Source: Lytechinus variegatus (lineage: Eukaryota; Echinodermata; Echinoidea; Temnopleuroida; Toxopneustidae). From it: 64,000 nt of DNA. The notes beneath the pieces are model-generated. The model saw only the letters and a list, made by a program, of their open reading frames with translations. It had not been told where the DNA came from and did no database searches. Both the position numbers and the translations under genes were made by a program. This document shows, piece by piece, positions 11,301-21,017 of the stretch. Every line of letters starts with the position of its first letter. Position 1 is the stretch's first letter. The stretch spans positions 19,781,094-19,845,093 of the forward strand of contig NC_054754.1 in assembly GCF_018143015.1 (NCBI RefSeq). The letters run 5' to 3'.

Positions 11301-14300
11301 CAAATTAAACACTAGGAATTTACAAAAATACTATACAAATCATGCTATTTTAAATCAAATATTTTATCTGCATAATTTATATTAACATTTTTTTTATGTC
11401 GCATCAAACGCATGTAATCACAACTTCTTCCACGTTAGATGACGTCATAGAATCTTCGCGTTAAGAAGAACAAAAACCAAACAAAAATAAACAAAAGCAT
11501 CGAAACTAAACAAAAAAAAAACATTTCCGAGGCTCGCGAATTTGAGTATTCCACATTTTGTATGAAAACGTAAAAATATTTTTTAAAAGAATGAAACTTT
11601 AATCTTTGTATTCCGTAGATTAACAATTTTCCACTTTTATTTCATCTGTGACTCTTGTTTCCTGCTTTCGATAAGGCGTTGGAAGAAGGCCACTGAAATA
11701 TATTCAGGACGTTTGGACCCCTTTTAACAGCACATATCTTTTGCTATCTTTTTGCTTCGTGGTTGACACACTTAAAAAAATTAATACAGATTCTACAAAG
11801 TTTACTGCAATTCTTTGTGCCAGCACGAGTAACGTGAGATGTGTTGTGAGAGATCGCGATCTGGACATCTACGTCAACCACTTCTCAGAATATTGGATTG
11901 TTGCTAAAATACGACGGATATTTATTGGCAAACGTGTTGTCTGTACACCAATCATTCCTGTGTCAGCACCTAGAAATCGCCTGCCCGTTATGTGGGTCAA
12001 TGTCAGGGACCAAAATATTGCAGAAGGACAGGTTAGTCTTATCTTTTTTTTTATATCATACTTTATTCAAAACTACTCTCTGAAATACTAGTAAGAGGAT
12101 TAGGCCTACTGTACAATTCATTTAAGACCAACCTTTACCACCGTATATTTACCATGATTTTATTTGTGAAGGTGTTCACTATGATTTTCCTTTATGTTTG
12201 CACGTTGAATACAGATTAGAAAATTCTTTAAGCTTTTGTCGAGTGCCTAGTAACATCAACTTTGTTTCAGCTTATTATTGGTAAACCATTTTCCCGCTAC
12301 ATGTAGACCAATTCGCATATCATTTTGTAATTCATCAATATTTCTTGCTCTAAAAAGCAAGACGGTATCATCAGCATGCATATGTACTTTGCATTCGAAA
12401 TCAGTAAAAGCCAATGGAAGACTATTGATGTAAATCGTAATGGTTAGTTTCGGTCATTATCGCTCATTTGGTTTGCGTAGCAGACGATGCTAGCCTGCTA
12501 GTATACACTCTAAAAACAAATCAGTCAAAAATGACTAGGTAATATGGTCAGCTGGATGCAATTATTATTCTAGTCATATTTGACTATTTTCTAGTCACAT
12601 GTTACTAGAACAGAGTTATTTCTAACTAGTCAAAAATATATGTCAGAAATGTGAATATCAGTGATTACCCTATCAGTTGCTCCCAGCTGACTACTGGTCT
12701 AGTCAATTTGACTGATTTGTTTTAAGAGTGTATAGTATATTTACGCAGACCCTATTACAAATAAAAATCAATTCCGGACTCGATATCTGCTTCCTCAAAC
12801 TGTAGCTATCATATGAATATTAGTAGGCAAAGTTTTATAGTGGAAGAACATTTTTACTTTCAACATTAAATTATTTAATTAAGTTTAATTTAGACTGTAT
12901 TAATTGTTCCAAATGAAAAGGGTCTAGAAGCGGAAACTATCATACGTTAGTCACGTCACATTGTACACAGAAATATGCCATGTTCTGCCTGCTCGATCTC
13001 AAAGTTTCGGGGGAAATGAGATGTAACCATTATACCAGTCATACAATATTATACATCAAACTGTAGATAATCTATTTAGCATTGAGATGACAATCAATCT
13101 CGACCTCTTTGACCCTAAGGGATATTCCACTCGGAAAACAAAGGTGCCACGGTCTCGAAAATATGGGTGATTTCAGACCGTTTGCCATAGCAAGAGTTCT
13201 GAACATGGACACTTTCAAATGAGCGGCGATTGTAATAATTGTAGTTGTAATAATGTTTACATCAAATTAATGGAATCGGATACAATTTTCACTCTATTTT
13301 CAATCTGGTGTGAGATTATTAATAATTATAAAGATATACCCGAATTTCTGCAATATCACGTCCATGAAAAACACTGTTCCCTGTGTTGAAGCTGTGTGTG
13401 TGGACTTTCGGACACTCAAATGCACACGAACAACCATTATGTACAAAAATTAACGGCCATAATATTGAGCCTTGAGGCACTGGGGCAAGTAAAGACATGC
13501 GATCATCTATATTGTGCTCTCTGATCTGAACCACTGTATCTCGACCTTTGACACCAGTATGACATAATTTTTCTAATAGTATAATGATGGTCAATTGTGT
13601 CAAATGCCTATTCAGATCAACCAAACTTGCTCCAGTGACGAAACCGTCGTTTTTACCTCTAAGAATGTGATCAGTACATGTATCAGTGCAGTTTGGGTTG
13701 AATGATACAGTCTCGTAACAATATTTTCTTTGGAGAAATTTGTAGAGTTGATTATGAACCGCCCTTTCTAATATTTTGGATACAACGGGAAGGACGGATA
13801 TAGGTCTGTAGTTTCCGATGTCTTCTTGATCACCACTCTTACAAACTGGAGAAACTTTTGCTATTTTCTATTTATCAGGAAATGTTTGTAAGTAATGTCA
13901 GTGATTTCGCAATAATGGGACATGCAAATTTTAGAAGCCTGGGGGATATTCCATTGATTCCTGTAGCTTTATCCGATTTCATAGCTCTTGTATCCTTTTT
14001 CACAAACGCTATGCTCATTGGTTCAAATGTAAAGTTATCCCCTAGATTTTCAGGATCGTCATCAAATATCGAATGATCGATTTCATCATCATTAAATCCG
14101 GCAGCAAGTTTCTTTCCAATATGAACAAAGTATTCATTGAACTCATCTGCCAAAAGTTTATTATTATGTTGTATCGGCATAGTTCTGACTTTAGACATAG
14201 ATAGCGCTTCTTTTGTTATTATTTTGTGCACTGTCGTCATTTTATCTTCCTTTGTGTCTTTTGTTTGTTTGCGTGACTGCATTAGAGTTATTGTTCTCTT

Positions 14301-17300
14301 TACGCTGTGCTTTAAGTTAACATTAAGCTTGATTTAGTTGCTGATGAACTTGCGGCCGTAAGTCTGCACAACTAAACATCTAAGCAACTCGCTGTGTGTA
14401 TGTGTTTGTGAGGGTGTGTGTGGGTGAGTGTGTGTGGAGGTTCATTCGTGTTGGCGAGGGTGTGTGTGTGTGTGAGTGTGTGCGGAGGTTCATTCGTGTT
14501 GGCGAGTGTGGGTGTGTGTGTGTGTGTAGTACTAAATCAATGGAGGGATGGGGATGAATCACTTGTGAATCTGCACTCCTGATTCCTGACATAGTCAGAA
14601 CTCAAAGTATCTGAATTCAAGCTTAGTGTTAAATTTAAATTTAAATAAAAATACATATGCATAATATTGAATAGAAAAATACAATCCTACCACACCGTGT
14701 ACACTTATGGGACGTTGCAAGAAACTTGCAATCTATTGCAAGTCTATTTTCATTCCCGAAATCAAGCACATGCTGTGCAATCAATTGCAAATTTGCGATT
14801 AATTGCTAATCTGCTCCATGAAATAAGGAGTGTAATCCGATTCAAAAAAGTAAAAAGTGATGATTAAATCAACTGTAAAATTGCAACAGAATATTTGCGA
14901 TTGATGTTACGTTTACGTAACACGTGATGTAAACCAAACTCGTAATGGCAGCAAACAATTTTTTTATGAGAAAGTACTAAGAAGCAGGATAAGTTTTCAC
15001 GAAATCACCGTAGTTCCAGATCTGGTAAACTAAATCTATGAAATCATAAAATAGAAGGTGAAGAAACACTGAAGGTCGCCGACAATGAGAAGTATATGTG
15101 GGGAAGTGTGTGCATGGAAAAAAAGACCCGATAACTGGTTGGAATGTCATGCTTGTTTGGCTTCTTTCTTTGCAATTATCTTTTTTTTTACCGGACTAAT
15201 TTGGAGCATGTTTCATATTTATGCACACAAACACTTTGGCGGTCATATAATTGGATTCGGTTCAACCTCATTTTCGAGATCGTTACCACAACTGACATTT
15301 ATCTTTCTTTACCAAGAATTGTAGAGAACAGAAATTATTATTCTAGTTAGTTCCTAGGATATGTCCTGACTCATGAATGATCTAATATAGAATAGAATGT
15401 ATAGAATAGAAATATTCAAAAAAAGATAAGCAGGTTCTAACTATGCCACATTATTTATTCTAATACGGTTTATTAAAACAAGGATCTACTATAATTCAAG
15501 AGACATTCATTTCAAAACTATAGAAATTGTTCTTTTTGTTTAGTATTTTTCTTTTAAAACCGGTGTTACTGTGTTCGCCACTTTCTCTCGAAATATAAAT
15601 GTTGATACCTCTTTTCTGACTTTGCATTTTCATCGTTGTTTTTAAAGGTTCCAAAGGGATATGAGGTCCCGATTCCTGGAGAGCAATTCTTAATCAGGTG
15701 GAAGTCAGGGGGATTACAAATTTCTTGTAAAGAAAGTACGTTGAAAGACAAGCCCCAGGTAATATCATTTTGGACTTTCAGGGGGGGGGGGGGGCTAAAA
15801 CAGAAGTACATGGTCCTAGGACGTTGGATGCTGCAAAATTTTCTTTGGGGTGCTACATGTATCGTTGTGCATAGGCAGCACCCCCATATACATGTATTCT
15901 GGAAGATACATGTATGTAAAAAATGTAAAAATCTAACCAAAATGACCTTCTTTTTCTTGTGAACCCCCTTTTTTGCTTTTCTAATTTATCGGGCCCAATT
16001 GTACCTCCATTTGTAGTGAAAAACTTTTTTGTTTTGTTTGCTTTTCAAATCTACATCAGTACCCCCAATAAAAAAATCGTTCTCAGGTCCCTGCAGAAGT
16101 TATCGCAAATGTAAAGTTACGTAACCTATAAGTCTTATCTAATCGCATATAATATCACATATTTGTATACCAGGCAAGGTCACATAACGTTTTCTTCCAA
16201 TATCCCCAAAATTAATTGAGTATCTATCGAATGGAAAAAAAAATCACTCGCAGAAAGTGCTTTCTAGAGCTAATTTCAAAATAGCTTATTGATAGAAATT
16301 GCAATACGAGTTTTCCTTCAAACTGTGTGTATAATTTTGTTGTAGATTGTCCAGGAAAGGGAATTTCGTCATCTCACTGAGCACAAAGTAATGTTCGAAG
16401 TGGATACACCAAATATCACTGAGAATGAAGTCAACCTACACATCACCCTAAAACAGAATACAACGAAGATGCTCATAGTTCCAATGTCATTAAATGGTAT
16501 AAAATAGTTGTGTTGGTACACGATTTCACATCATCCAGGGGGGCGTTTCATCAATATTTTCGTCCGACAAGTTTTCAGATCTGACAACTTTCCTGGGTTC
16601 TGATTGGTTGAGAAGCACTGTTACTATAGTAACTGTCGGATAAAACAGGACCTGTCGGATAAAACGTATGACAAGTCCTTTCATGAAATGCTCTCCAGGT
16701 GAAAGAAAGATGCTCTTTTCAACTAGGCGTAGCTGAGTCTCTCTCTCTTTCACCAAATGCGAAATCTCGTATAAGAATATTTTATGAAAATATTAATAAT
16801 ATATCCAAATTCCTTGATAAGAGTGACCATGTGCAATTCAAATTACCTAATAGCTAAGAGTTTTCGCTGATAAATTTAATTTTTCAAATTCAGCTCTAGA
16901 ATTATAAAATAAAATCAGTTAAAGGTTTTAAATTCTGTTCAACAAATATTCATTTCTTTGTTAATATTCTCGTGGGTTCTTTGATGTATTTTTGTAGTTT
17001 TAACAAAGAAATAGAAAATCATACCTTCATTGTTTTTCTGTATTTGAAGAGCTCACTTGCAAAAAGGGGCTAGGTCCATTTTCCATCAAACTTGATTTTT
17101 ATGTCTAATGTATAGATTTCTAGTAGCTCTAAAAGATGATACCAAAGAAAAGTTGAAATTTCTATTAAAAAGTGAACTAAAATGGCAAAGAAAATCACTT
17201 TTTTAGGTCCATTTCAGTTTACTTGCAAAAGGGCTGGGGCCACACAGATTTTTTTGGGAAAAGAATAACTTAAAAAATATGAAGACAGCTAGATTTTTCT

Positions 17301-20300
17301 TATACCCAATTTTATGTTCTCATGGTAGGTTATCAAAAATTCAGTTTCGCATGAAAATATTGCAGTATGGGAGAATTCAAAAAAAATATTTTCTTGGAAA
17401 GGACCTAACCCCTTTTGCAATTAAACTCTTCTGAATAACTCATTTGTCAAAAGGGGCCATTTTTCATAATTTTTGTCTCACCTGCGAAGCAAAGTGAGAC
17501 TATAGGCGCCGCTTTTCCGACGGCGGCGGCGGCGGCGGCGTCAACATCAAATCTTAACCTGAGGTTAAGTTTTTGAAATGACGTCATAACTTAGAAAGTA
17601 TATGGACCTAGTTAACAAAACTTGGCCATAAGGTTAATCAAGTATTACTAAACATCCTATTAGAGTTTCATGTCACATGACCAAGGTCAAAGGTCATTTA
17701 GGGTCAATGAACTTAGACCATGTTGGAGGAATCAACATCGAAATCTTAACCTGAGGTTAAATTTTTGAAATGTCATCATAACTTAGAAAATATATGGACC
17801 TAGTTCATGAAACTTAGACATAAGGTTAATCAAGTATCACTAAATATCCTGCATGAGTTTTACGTCACATGACCAAGGTCAAAGGTCATTTAGGGTCAAT
17901 GAACTTTGGCCGAATTGGGGATATCTGTTGAATTCCCATCATAACTTTGATAGTTTATGGATCTGATTCATGAAACTTGGACATAATAGTAATCAAGCAT
18001 CACTGAAAATTTTGTGCAAGTTTCAGGTCTCATGATTAAGGTCTAAGGTCATTTAGGGTCAATGAACTTTGGCCGAATCGGGGGTATCTGTTGAATTACC
18101 ATCATAACTTTGAAAGTTTATTGGTCTAGTTCATTAAACTTGGACATTAGAGTAATCAAGTATCACTGAACATCCTGTGCGCGTTTCAGGTCACATGACC
18201 AAGTCAAAGGTCAATGAACTTTGGCCGAATCTGGTGTTTCTGTTGAATTACCATCATAACTTTGAAAGTTTATGGATCTGATTCATGAAACTTGTACATA
18301 AGAGTAATCAAGTATCACTGAACATCCTGTTCGAGTTTCAGGTCACATGATCAAAGTCAAAGGTCATGTAAGGTCAATGAACTTTGGCCATGTTGGGGTT
18401 TTTTGTTGAATAACCATCATATCTCTGTAAGTTTATTGGTCTAGTTCATAAAAAGTGGACATAAGAGTAACCATGTATCACTGAACATCTTGTGCGAGTT
18501 AGAGTAGTATTCAAAGTCAGCACTGCTGCTATATTGAACCGCGTGATGCAGGTGAGACGGCCAGAGGTATTCCACTTGTTTATTGTTTTCTGTCTCTAAT
18601 GATGATGATACCAAAGACAATTTTCAATTCAAATGAAAGAGTGAATTAAAGTGGCAAAGAAAAATAAATTTTTAATCAAAAGAGATAGGATTCATTTCAG
18701 TTTACCTGCAAAAGGGCTTAGGTCCACAATGATAATTTTTTTAAATATATATAGAAAGAAATTGAAGACCGGTAGATTTCTTTCATACCCAATTTCATGT
18801 TCACATGATAGGGTAGCACATCATGACACTTTAGTTTCTCATAAGAATATTGCAATAAGTGAGAATAAAAAAAACATGTTTTTTTTCTCGGAATGGTCCA
18901 AAGTGGACCTAACCCCTTTTTGCAACTAAACTCTTCATTTCTGAAATGCCAGCATGTTATAATAGATGAAGACCGATGAGGCTTAATGTCATTTGAATGG
19001 TTTGGCCATCGATGAATTGCAGACTTAATAGGGTCTATCAATGAATAGGGTTAACTTACGATGTAGAAAATGCTTAAATGGACCAAGCATGCGAGATCAA
19101 TGTTCATCCCAAAACTTGAATACCACATTTCGAATTGAAAAAAAAAAATGAATATTTCTACAATGACCCATTCTTTTCATTAGAGCGAATTCAAAGTTTG
19201 TTAATATGTCTATAATAATATATTATGTCATTCGTCTCTTAATTAGAAACAGCTACGGTGATGTCAGAGGGAGGAGCAGGTTCACCATCAACGATAGCGT
19301 CATCATCCTCATCGGCTGACAATCATCCTGCAGAAACCGTGGGTTCTGGTTCTACTTCTGAAACAAGGTGAAAATCTGACAGTATGGTTAAACTTCGTAA
19401 TTCCGAAGGTTCGTAATTCCGAAACACGTAAATTGCCTATACCATGTTGTTCGTTAATCGGAAAACGTAAAAGGGTTCGTTAATCCGAACATTTGTGGCG
19501 TTATTCCGAAGGTTCGATAATCCGAAAACGAAATAAGGTATTTTAGTCCGAAAGGTTCGTTAGTCCGAAAACGGAATAAGGTTCGTTGTTCCAAAGGTTC
19601 GTTAATCCGAAAAACGAAATAAGGTTCGTTGGTCCGAAAACAAAATAAGGTTTGTTAATTATTACGTTTTCGGACTAACGAACCTTCGGAATTAAGAGCC
19701 TCATTTCGTTTTCGGATGAACGAACCTTCGGAATTATGAGCCTTCGGAAATACGAACCTTCGGAATATCCGAACCTTCGGAATAACCGAACCTTCGGAAT
19801 AACGAAGCTTCGGAATTACGAATGTATGCGGACAGTATATCGTATTGACAAGTAAGCAAAATTTTATCCGAATGGAATGATTCAATAATTTGATTTCTTT
19901 TAAACACTTGACAGAAGGGCATGGCATACTGTAAATACTTGCATACTTTGTAAAATTCAAGTGCGTTGAAATGGGCATATGTTGCATACCAACTCCATTT
20001 TAAACTTTAAACCCAATATCCATTATTTCCAAGAACTTAACCTAATATAAACTAAACAAACTCAGTATCGAATAAGGAAAGGTAATATACAAATAGCTTA
20101 CTCCACAAATAGTAAATTTATCTTTTCTCAATTTCATTAGCCGCTAATGTGAATGGTATGCCTCATAACAGTAGTGATGTGGAGAATATGAAATGAAAAT
20201 GTCCTTTGCAGGATAAATGTTGTTCTTTTTCCTAAAAACAACTTTTAGAAATGGGCAGAAAATGTCACATTATAATCTTTGTATACAGATATTACATTTT

Positions 20301-21017
20301 TAAGATGATTGCTCAAAGAACACTTCTCGGAGGAAAATAAAATAACTGCCAAGAGAGGACGCTACACTCTAACAGAATAGTTGAATTTGTTCAAATCGGC
20401 AGTCGAAAAAAAAACAACTTCTTGGTAAGAATGCCGTGTAAGATGATGCTCAAATTTTACCATTATTTGTCATCTATCAGCTTTAGCCGGTCTTTCATTT
20501 TTTTGGGTCAAACGCCGTTATAATCTTCTTACGATTTATTATAATCTTCATGAAATTGTTGGACCTTGGCAGACGAATTAATCCATGCGGGTGATCAAAC
20601 ACAGTATGTATAAAACGGTGTTTGCAATTATGATAATGATCCTCGTGGTCATTATTGTTGAACATCTTTACAATCATCGCCCATTCATCTCCATAAATTT
20701 CATATATCTTTTGTAGAGAGCCAGGGGGAAAATGTGAGAGCGATTTCGATGACATTCTGAGGGCGATTGCAAAGAAGATCGTCAAAAGCAGTGATATTGA
20801 TAATCTAGGCGGTAAGCTTGGCTTTGAACCAGAAGATACACAACGCTACATACAGTCTAACACGGATGCAGATTACATGGGGACGCTGAATATGCTCCGA
20901 ACATGGAGGAGAGGAACAACTGAATCAAAAGAACGTGAACAGTTGGGGAAAGCCCTTTTAGATATCAAGCGGAAGGATCTGGCAGACAAATGCGTGGGTG
21001 ATGCCAAGCTTAAATGA
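5123..21017 (+). CDS. Ankyrin-repeat / ZU5 / UPA / death-domain protein, nine-exon gene model
   Basis: I infer one host gene from nine exons whose splice phases all agree: 5123-8398, 9148-9305, 9750-9784, 10238-10666, 11790-12031, 15648-15758, 16346-16496, 19247-19367 and 20717-21017. They add to 4,824 nt, or 1,607 residues plus TGA. Domain order is 31 ankyrin repeats (about residues 45-1070), an acidic linker, one ZU5 domain (about 1214-1345), a UPA-like region (about 1346-1467), a Ser/Thr-rich linker (1468-1507) and a death domain (about 1515-1600). There is no signal peptide or membrane segment, so it is probably cytoplasmic. Canonical ankyrins carry two ZU5 domains; a single ZU5-UPA-death tail is the layout of UNC5 and PIDD1. 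By family knowledge, death domains recruit other death-domain adaptors and ankyrin repeats bind protein partners. The start ATG has a good context (caccATGG). The exact partner and pathway cannot be read from sequence. Confidence 0.88.
8399..9147 (+). other. Intron 1 of the ankyrin gene
   Basis: The 749-bp intron begins gtaatt and ends ttttattcag. Near 8,508-8,535 it contains caggggcccccatcctttga / tccgcccctg, which looks like a solitary hAT-type terminus. Nothing else is recognised. Confidence 0.6.
9148..9305 (+). CDS. Exon 2: linker after the ankyrin array
   Basis: The acceptor ttttgttttattcag/att (9147) follows a strong pyrimidine tract and takes the phase-0 exon 1. The frame reads ISDELYYGNLSPEKALVFYP ... 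KMILSR and ends in phase 2 at tcgag/gtattt. No known domain is visible. A competing acceptor at 9154 would break the frame. Confidence 0.8.
9750..9784 (+). CDS. Exon 3: 35-nt micro-exon
   Basis: The acceptor tttactttcag/a is followed by 35 nt ending at the near-ideal donor caag/gtaagagc. It takes phase 2 from exon 2 (Arg across the junction), reads TNFSEKAHYNQ and leaves phase 1. Its small size makes it easy for gene finders to miss. Confidence 0.78.
10238..10666 (+). CDS. Exon 4: acidic linker and first part of ZU5
   Basis: The acceptor tagcatctacag/at accepts phase 1 (Asp across the junction). The first 57 residues form a charged linker rich in Glu, Asp, Gln and Asn. ZU5-like sequence follows from LEKHGITVRISKYEIYRAKD to SPVKVTMPHCGAFSKPKDAE and VYIHYRNN. 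The PV-V-MPHC core is the ZU5 hallmark. The exon leaves phase 1 at aacaacg/gtactc. The usual glycine-rich ZU5 start is weak, so the domain is divergent at its N-terminus. Confidence 0.88.
10667..11789 (+). other. Intron 4 of the ankyrin gene
   Basis: The intron is AT-rich and contains no recognised gene. The stretch 10851-10905 resembles part of exon 4 (10324-10375), including the shared word ggaatgaaactcaaaa, and may be a decayed partial duplication of the exon. Confidence 0.5.
11790..12031 (+). CDS. Exon 5: end of ZU5 with HFS motif
   Basis: The acceptor attaatacag/at takes phase 1. The frame reads DSTKFTAILCASTSNVRCVV and then DLDIYVNHFSEYWIVAKIRR, and leaves phase 0 at ggacag/gttagt. The NHFSEYW segment corresponds to the C-terminal ZU5 strand. 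In PIDD1 and UNC5CL a His-Phe-Ser at this kind of site is cut autocatalytically between Phe and Ser. Here it would be residues 1330-1332, encoded at 11879-11887. Cleavage itself is an inference. Confidence 0.88.
12504..12732. mobile_element. MITE with about 26-bp terminal inverted repeats in intron 5
   Basis: The element begins TACACTCTAAAAACAAATCA and ends with the reverse complement of TACACTCTTAAAACAAATCA. The bases tagta occur immediately outside both ends, so a 5-bp target duplication is possible. The interior is rich in 'agtca' words on both strands (ctagtcatatttgactattttctagtcac) and has no coding capacity. Confidence 0.8.
13310..14290 (-). mobile_element. LINE fragment (CR1/L2-like reverse transcriptase)
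   Basis: On the minus strand the stretch reads through typical non-LTR reverse transcriptase motifs: NKLLADEFNEYFVHIGKKLA, then MKSDKATGINGISPRLLKFA, then YRPISVLPVVSKILERAV around 13,800, then VPQGSILWPLIF near 13,480. Frames change several times and no full-length open frame remains, so this is a dead 5'- and 3'-truncated copy inside intron 5 of the ankyrin gene, antisense to it. Confidence 0.82.
14394..14530 (+). repeat. (TG)n-rich minisatellite, two 60-bp units
   Basis: The unit gtgtgtgtggaggttcattc / gtgttggcgag occurs twice between runs of gtgtgt. It is a tandem duplication inside a dinucleotide tract. Confidence 0.75.
15648..15758 (+). CDS. Exon 6: UPA-region segment
   Basis: The 111-nt exon runs from tgtttttaaag/gtt to ccccag/gtaata, phase 0 at both ends. 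It encodes VPKGYEVPIPGEQFLIRWKS, then GGLQISCKESTLKDKPQ. The beta-rich character and position after ZU5 fit the start of a UPA domain. It has no independent signature. Confidence 0.8.
15781..15794 (+). repeat. G14 homopolymer, 23 bp after exon 6
   Basis: An uninterrupted run of 14 guanines lies in intron 6 just after the donor of exon 6. It may form G-quadruplex-like structure in the pre-mRNA. Confidence 0.9.
16346..16496 (+). CDS. Exon 7: UPA-region segment
   Basis: The acceptor tttgttgtag/att follows phase 0 and the exon leaves phase 1 at ttaaatg/gtataa. The frame reads IVQEREFRHLTEHKVMFEVD, then TPNITENEVNLHITLKQNTT and KMLIVPMSLN. The pattern of alternating hydrophobic strands and the V-LHITL core resembles UPA domains that sit between ZU5 and death domains. 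Confidence 0.82.
16538..16695. repeat. Palindromic MITE-like element in intron 7
   Basis: The left end gggcgtttcatcaat faces the right end tttcatgaaatgctc. The internal words gattggttgagaagcac and gttactatagtaactgtcgg also occur in the 3468-3640 element, so both belong to one family. Confidence 0.7.
17044..18945 (+). repeat. Direct repeats flanking the 17475-18558 element in intron 7
   Basis: Segments at about 17,090-17,450 and 18,585-18,930 share ordered words: gatgataccaaaga, gtggcaaagaaaa, catttcagtttac.tgcaaaagggct.aggtcca and ggacctaacccc..tttgcaa.taaactctt. They are diverged direct copies of about 350 bp lying on either side of the element at 17475-18558. The unit itself contains an inverted pair (AAAAGGGGCTAGGTCC versus GGACCTAACCCCTTTT). 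Confidence 0.7.
17475..18558. mobile_element. Interspersed element with GTCTCACCTGC termini and DR1-like motifs
   Basis: The ends are GTCTCACCTGC (17475) and GCAGGTGAGAC (18548-18558), a perfect 11-bp inverted repeat. After a (CGG)n tract at about 17,517-17,540 the body is made of five or six diverged units of about 160-190 bp. Each has tgaaacttggacataa.agtaatcaagtatcactg, then cacatgaccaaggtcaaaggtca, then tttagggtcaatgaactttgg. The repeated AGGTCAAAGGTCA word is a perfect direct-repeat-1 nuclear-receptor site at 17684-17696 and 17876-17888, with degenerate versions at about 18039, 18200 and 18355. No coding frame is visible. Confidence 0.8.
19247..19367 (+). CDS. Exon 8: Ser/Thr-rich linker
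   Basis: The acceptor tcttaattag/aa takes phase 1. The exon encodes a low-complexity linker (ETATVMSEGGAGSPSTIASS, SSSADNHPAETVGSGSTSET) and leaves phase 2 at acaag/gtgaaa. It is a flexible tether to the death domain. Confidence rests on the clean frame and matching phases, because linkers carry no family signal. Confidence 0.75.
19382..19828. repeat. TTCCGAA palindromic element, copy 1
   Basis: This is a tandem series of 'gttcgttattccgaag' and 'ccgaaaacg' units that reverse orientation near 19,660, so the whole block folds on itself. The right end cttcggaattacgaatgtatg matches the end of a second copy at 53472-53825. It lies in intron 8 of the ankyrin gene, close after exon 8. Confidence 0.85.
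20717..21017 (+). CDS. Exon 9: death domain and stop
   Basis: The acceptor atcttttgtag/a takes phase 2 (Arg across the junction) and the exon ends at TGA 21015-21017. The death domain reads from FDDILRAIAKKIVKSSDIDN through LGGKLGFEPEDTQRYIQSNT to the tryptophan helix MLRTWRRG and KALLDIKRKDLADKCVG. The six-helix spacing and the conserved Trp are typical. It would mediate homotypic binding to another death-domain protein. No polyadenylation signal is obvious in the next 100 bp. Confidence 0.92.

Noticed and set aside
14667-15350. Short open frames in ankyrin-gene intron 5
   Set aside because: No domain, no matching splice phases with the flanking exons, and AT-rich composition.
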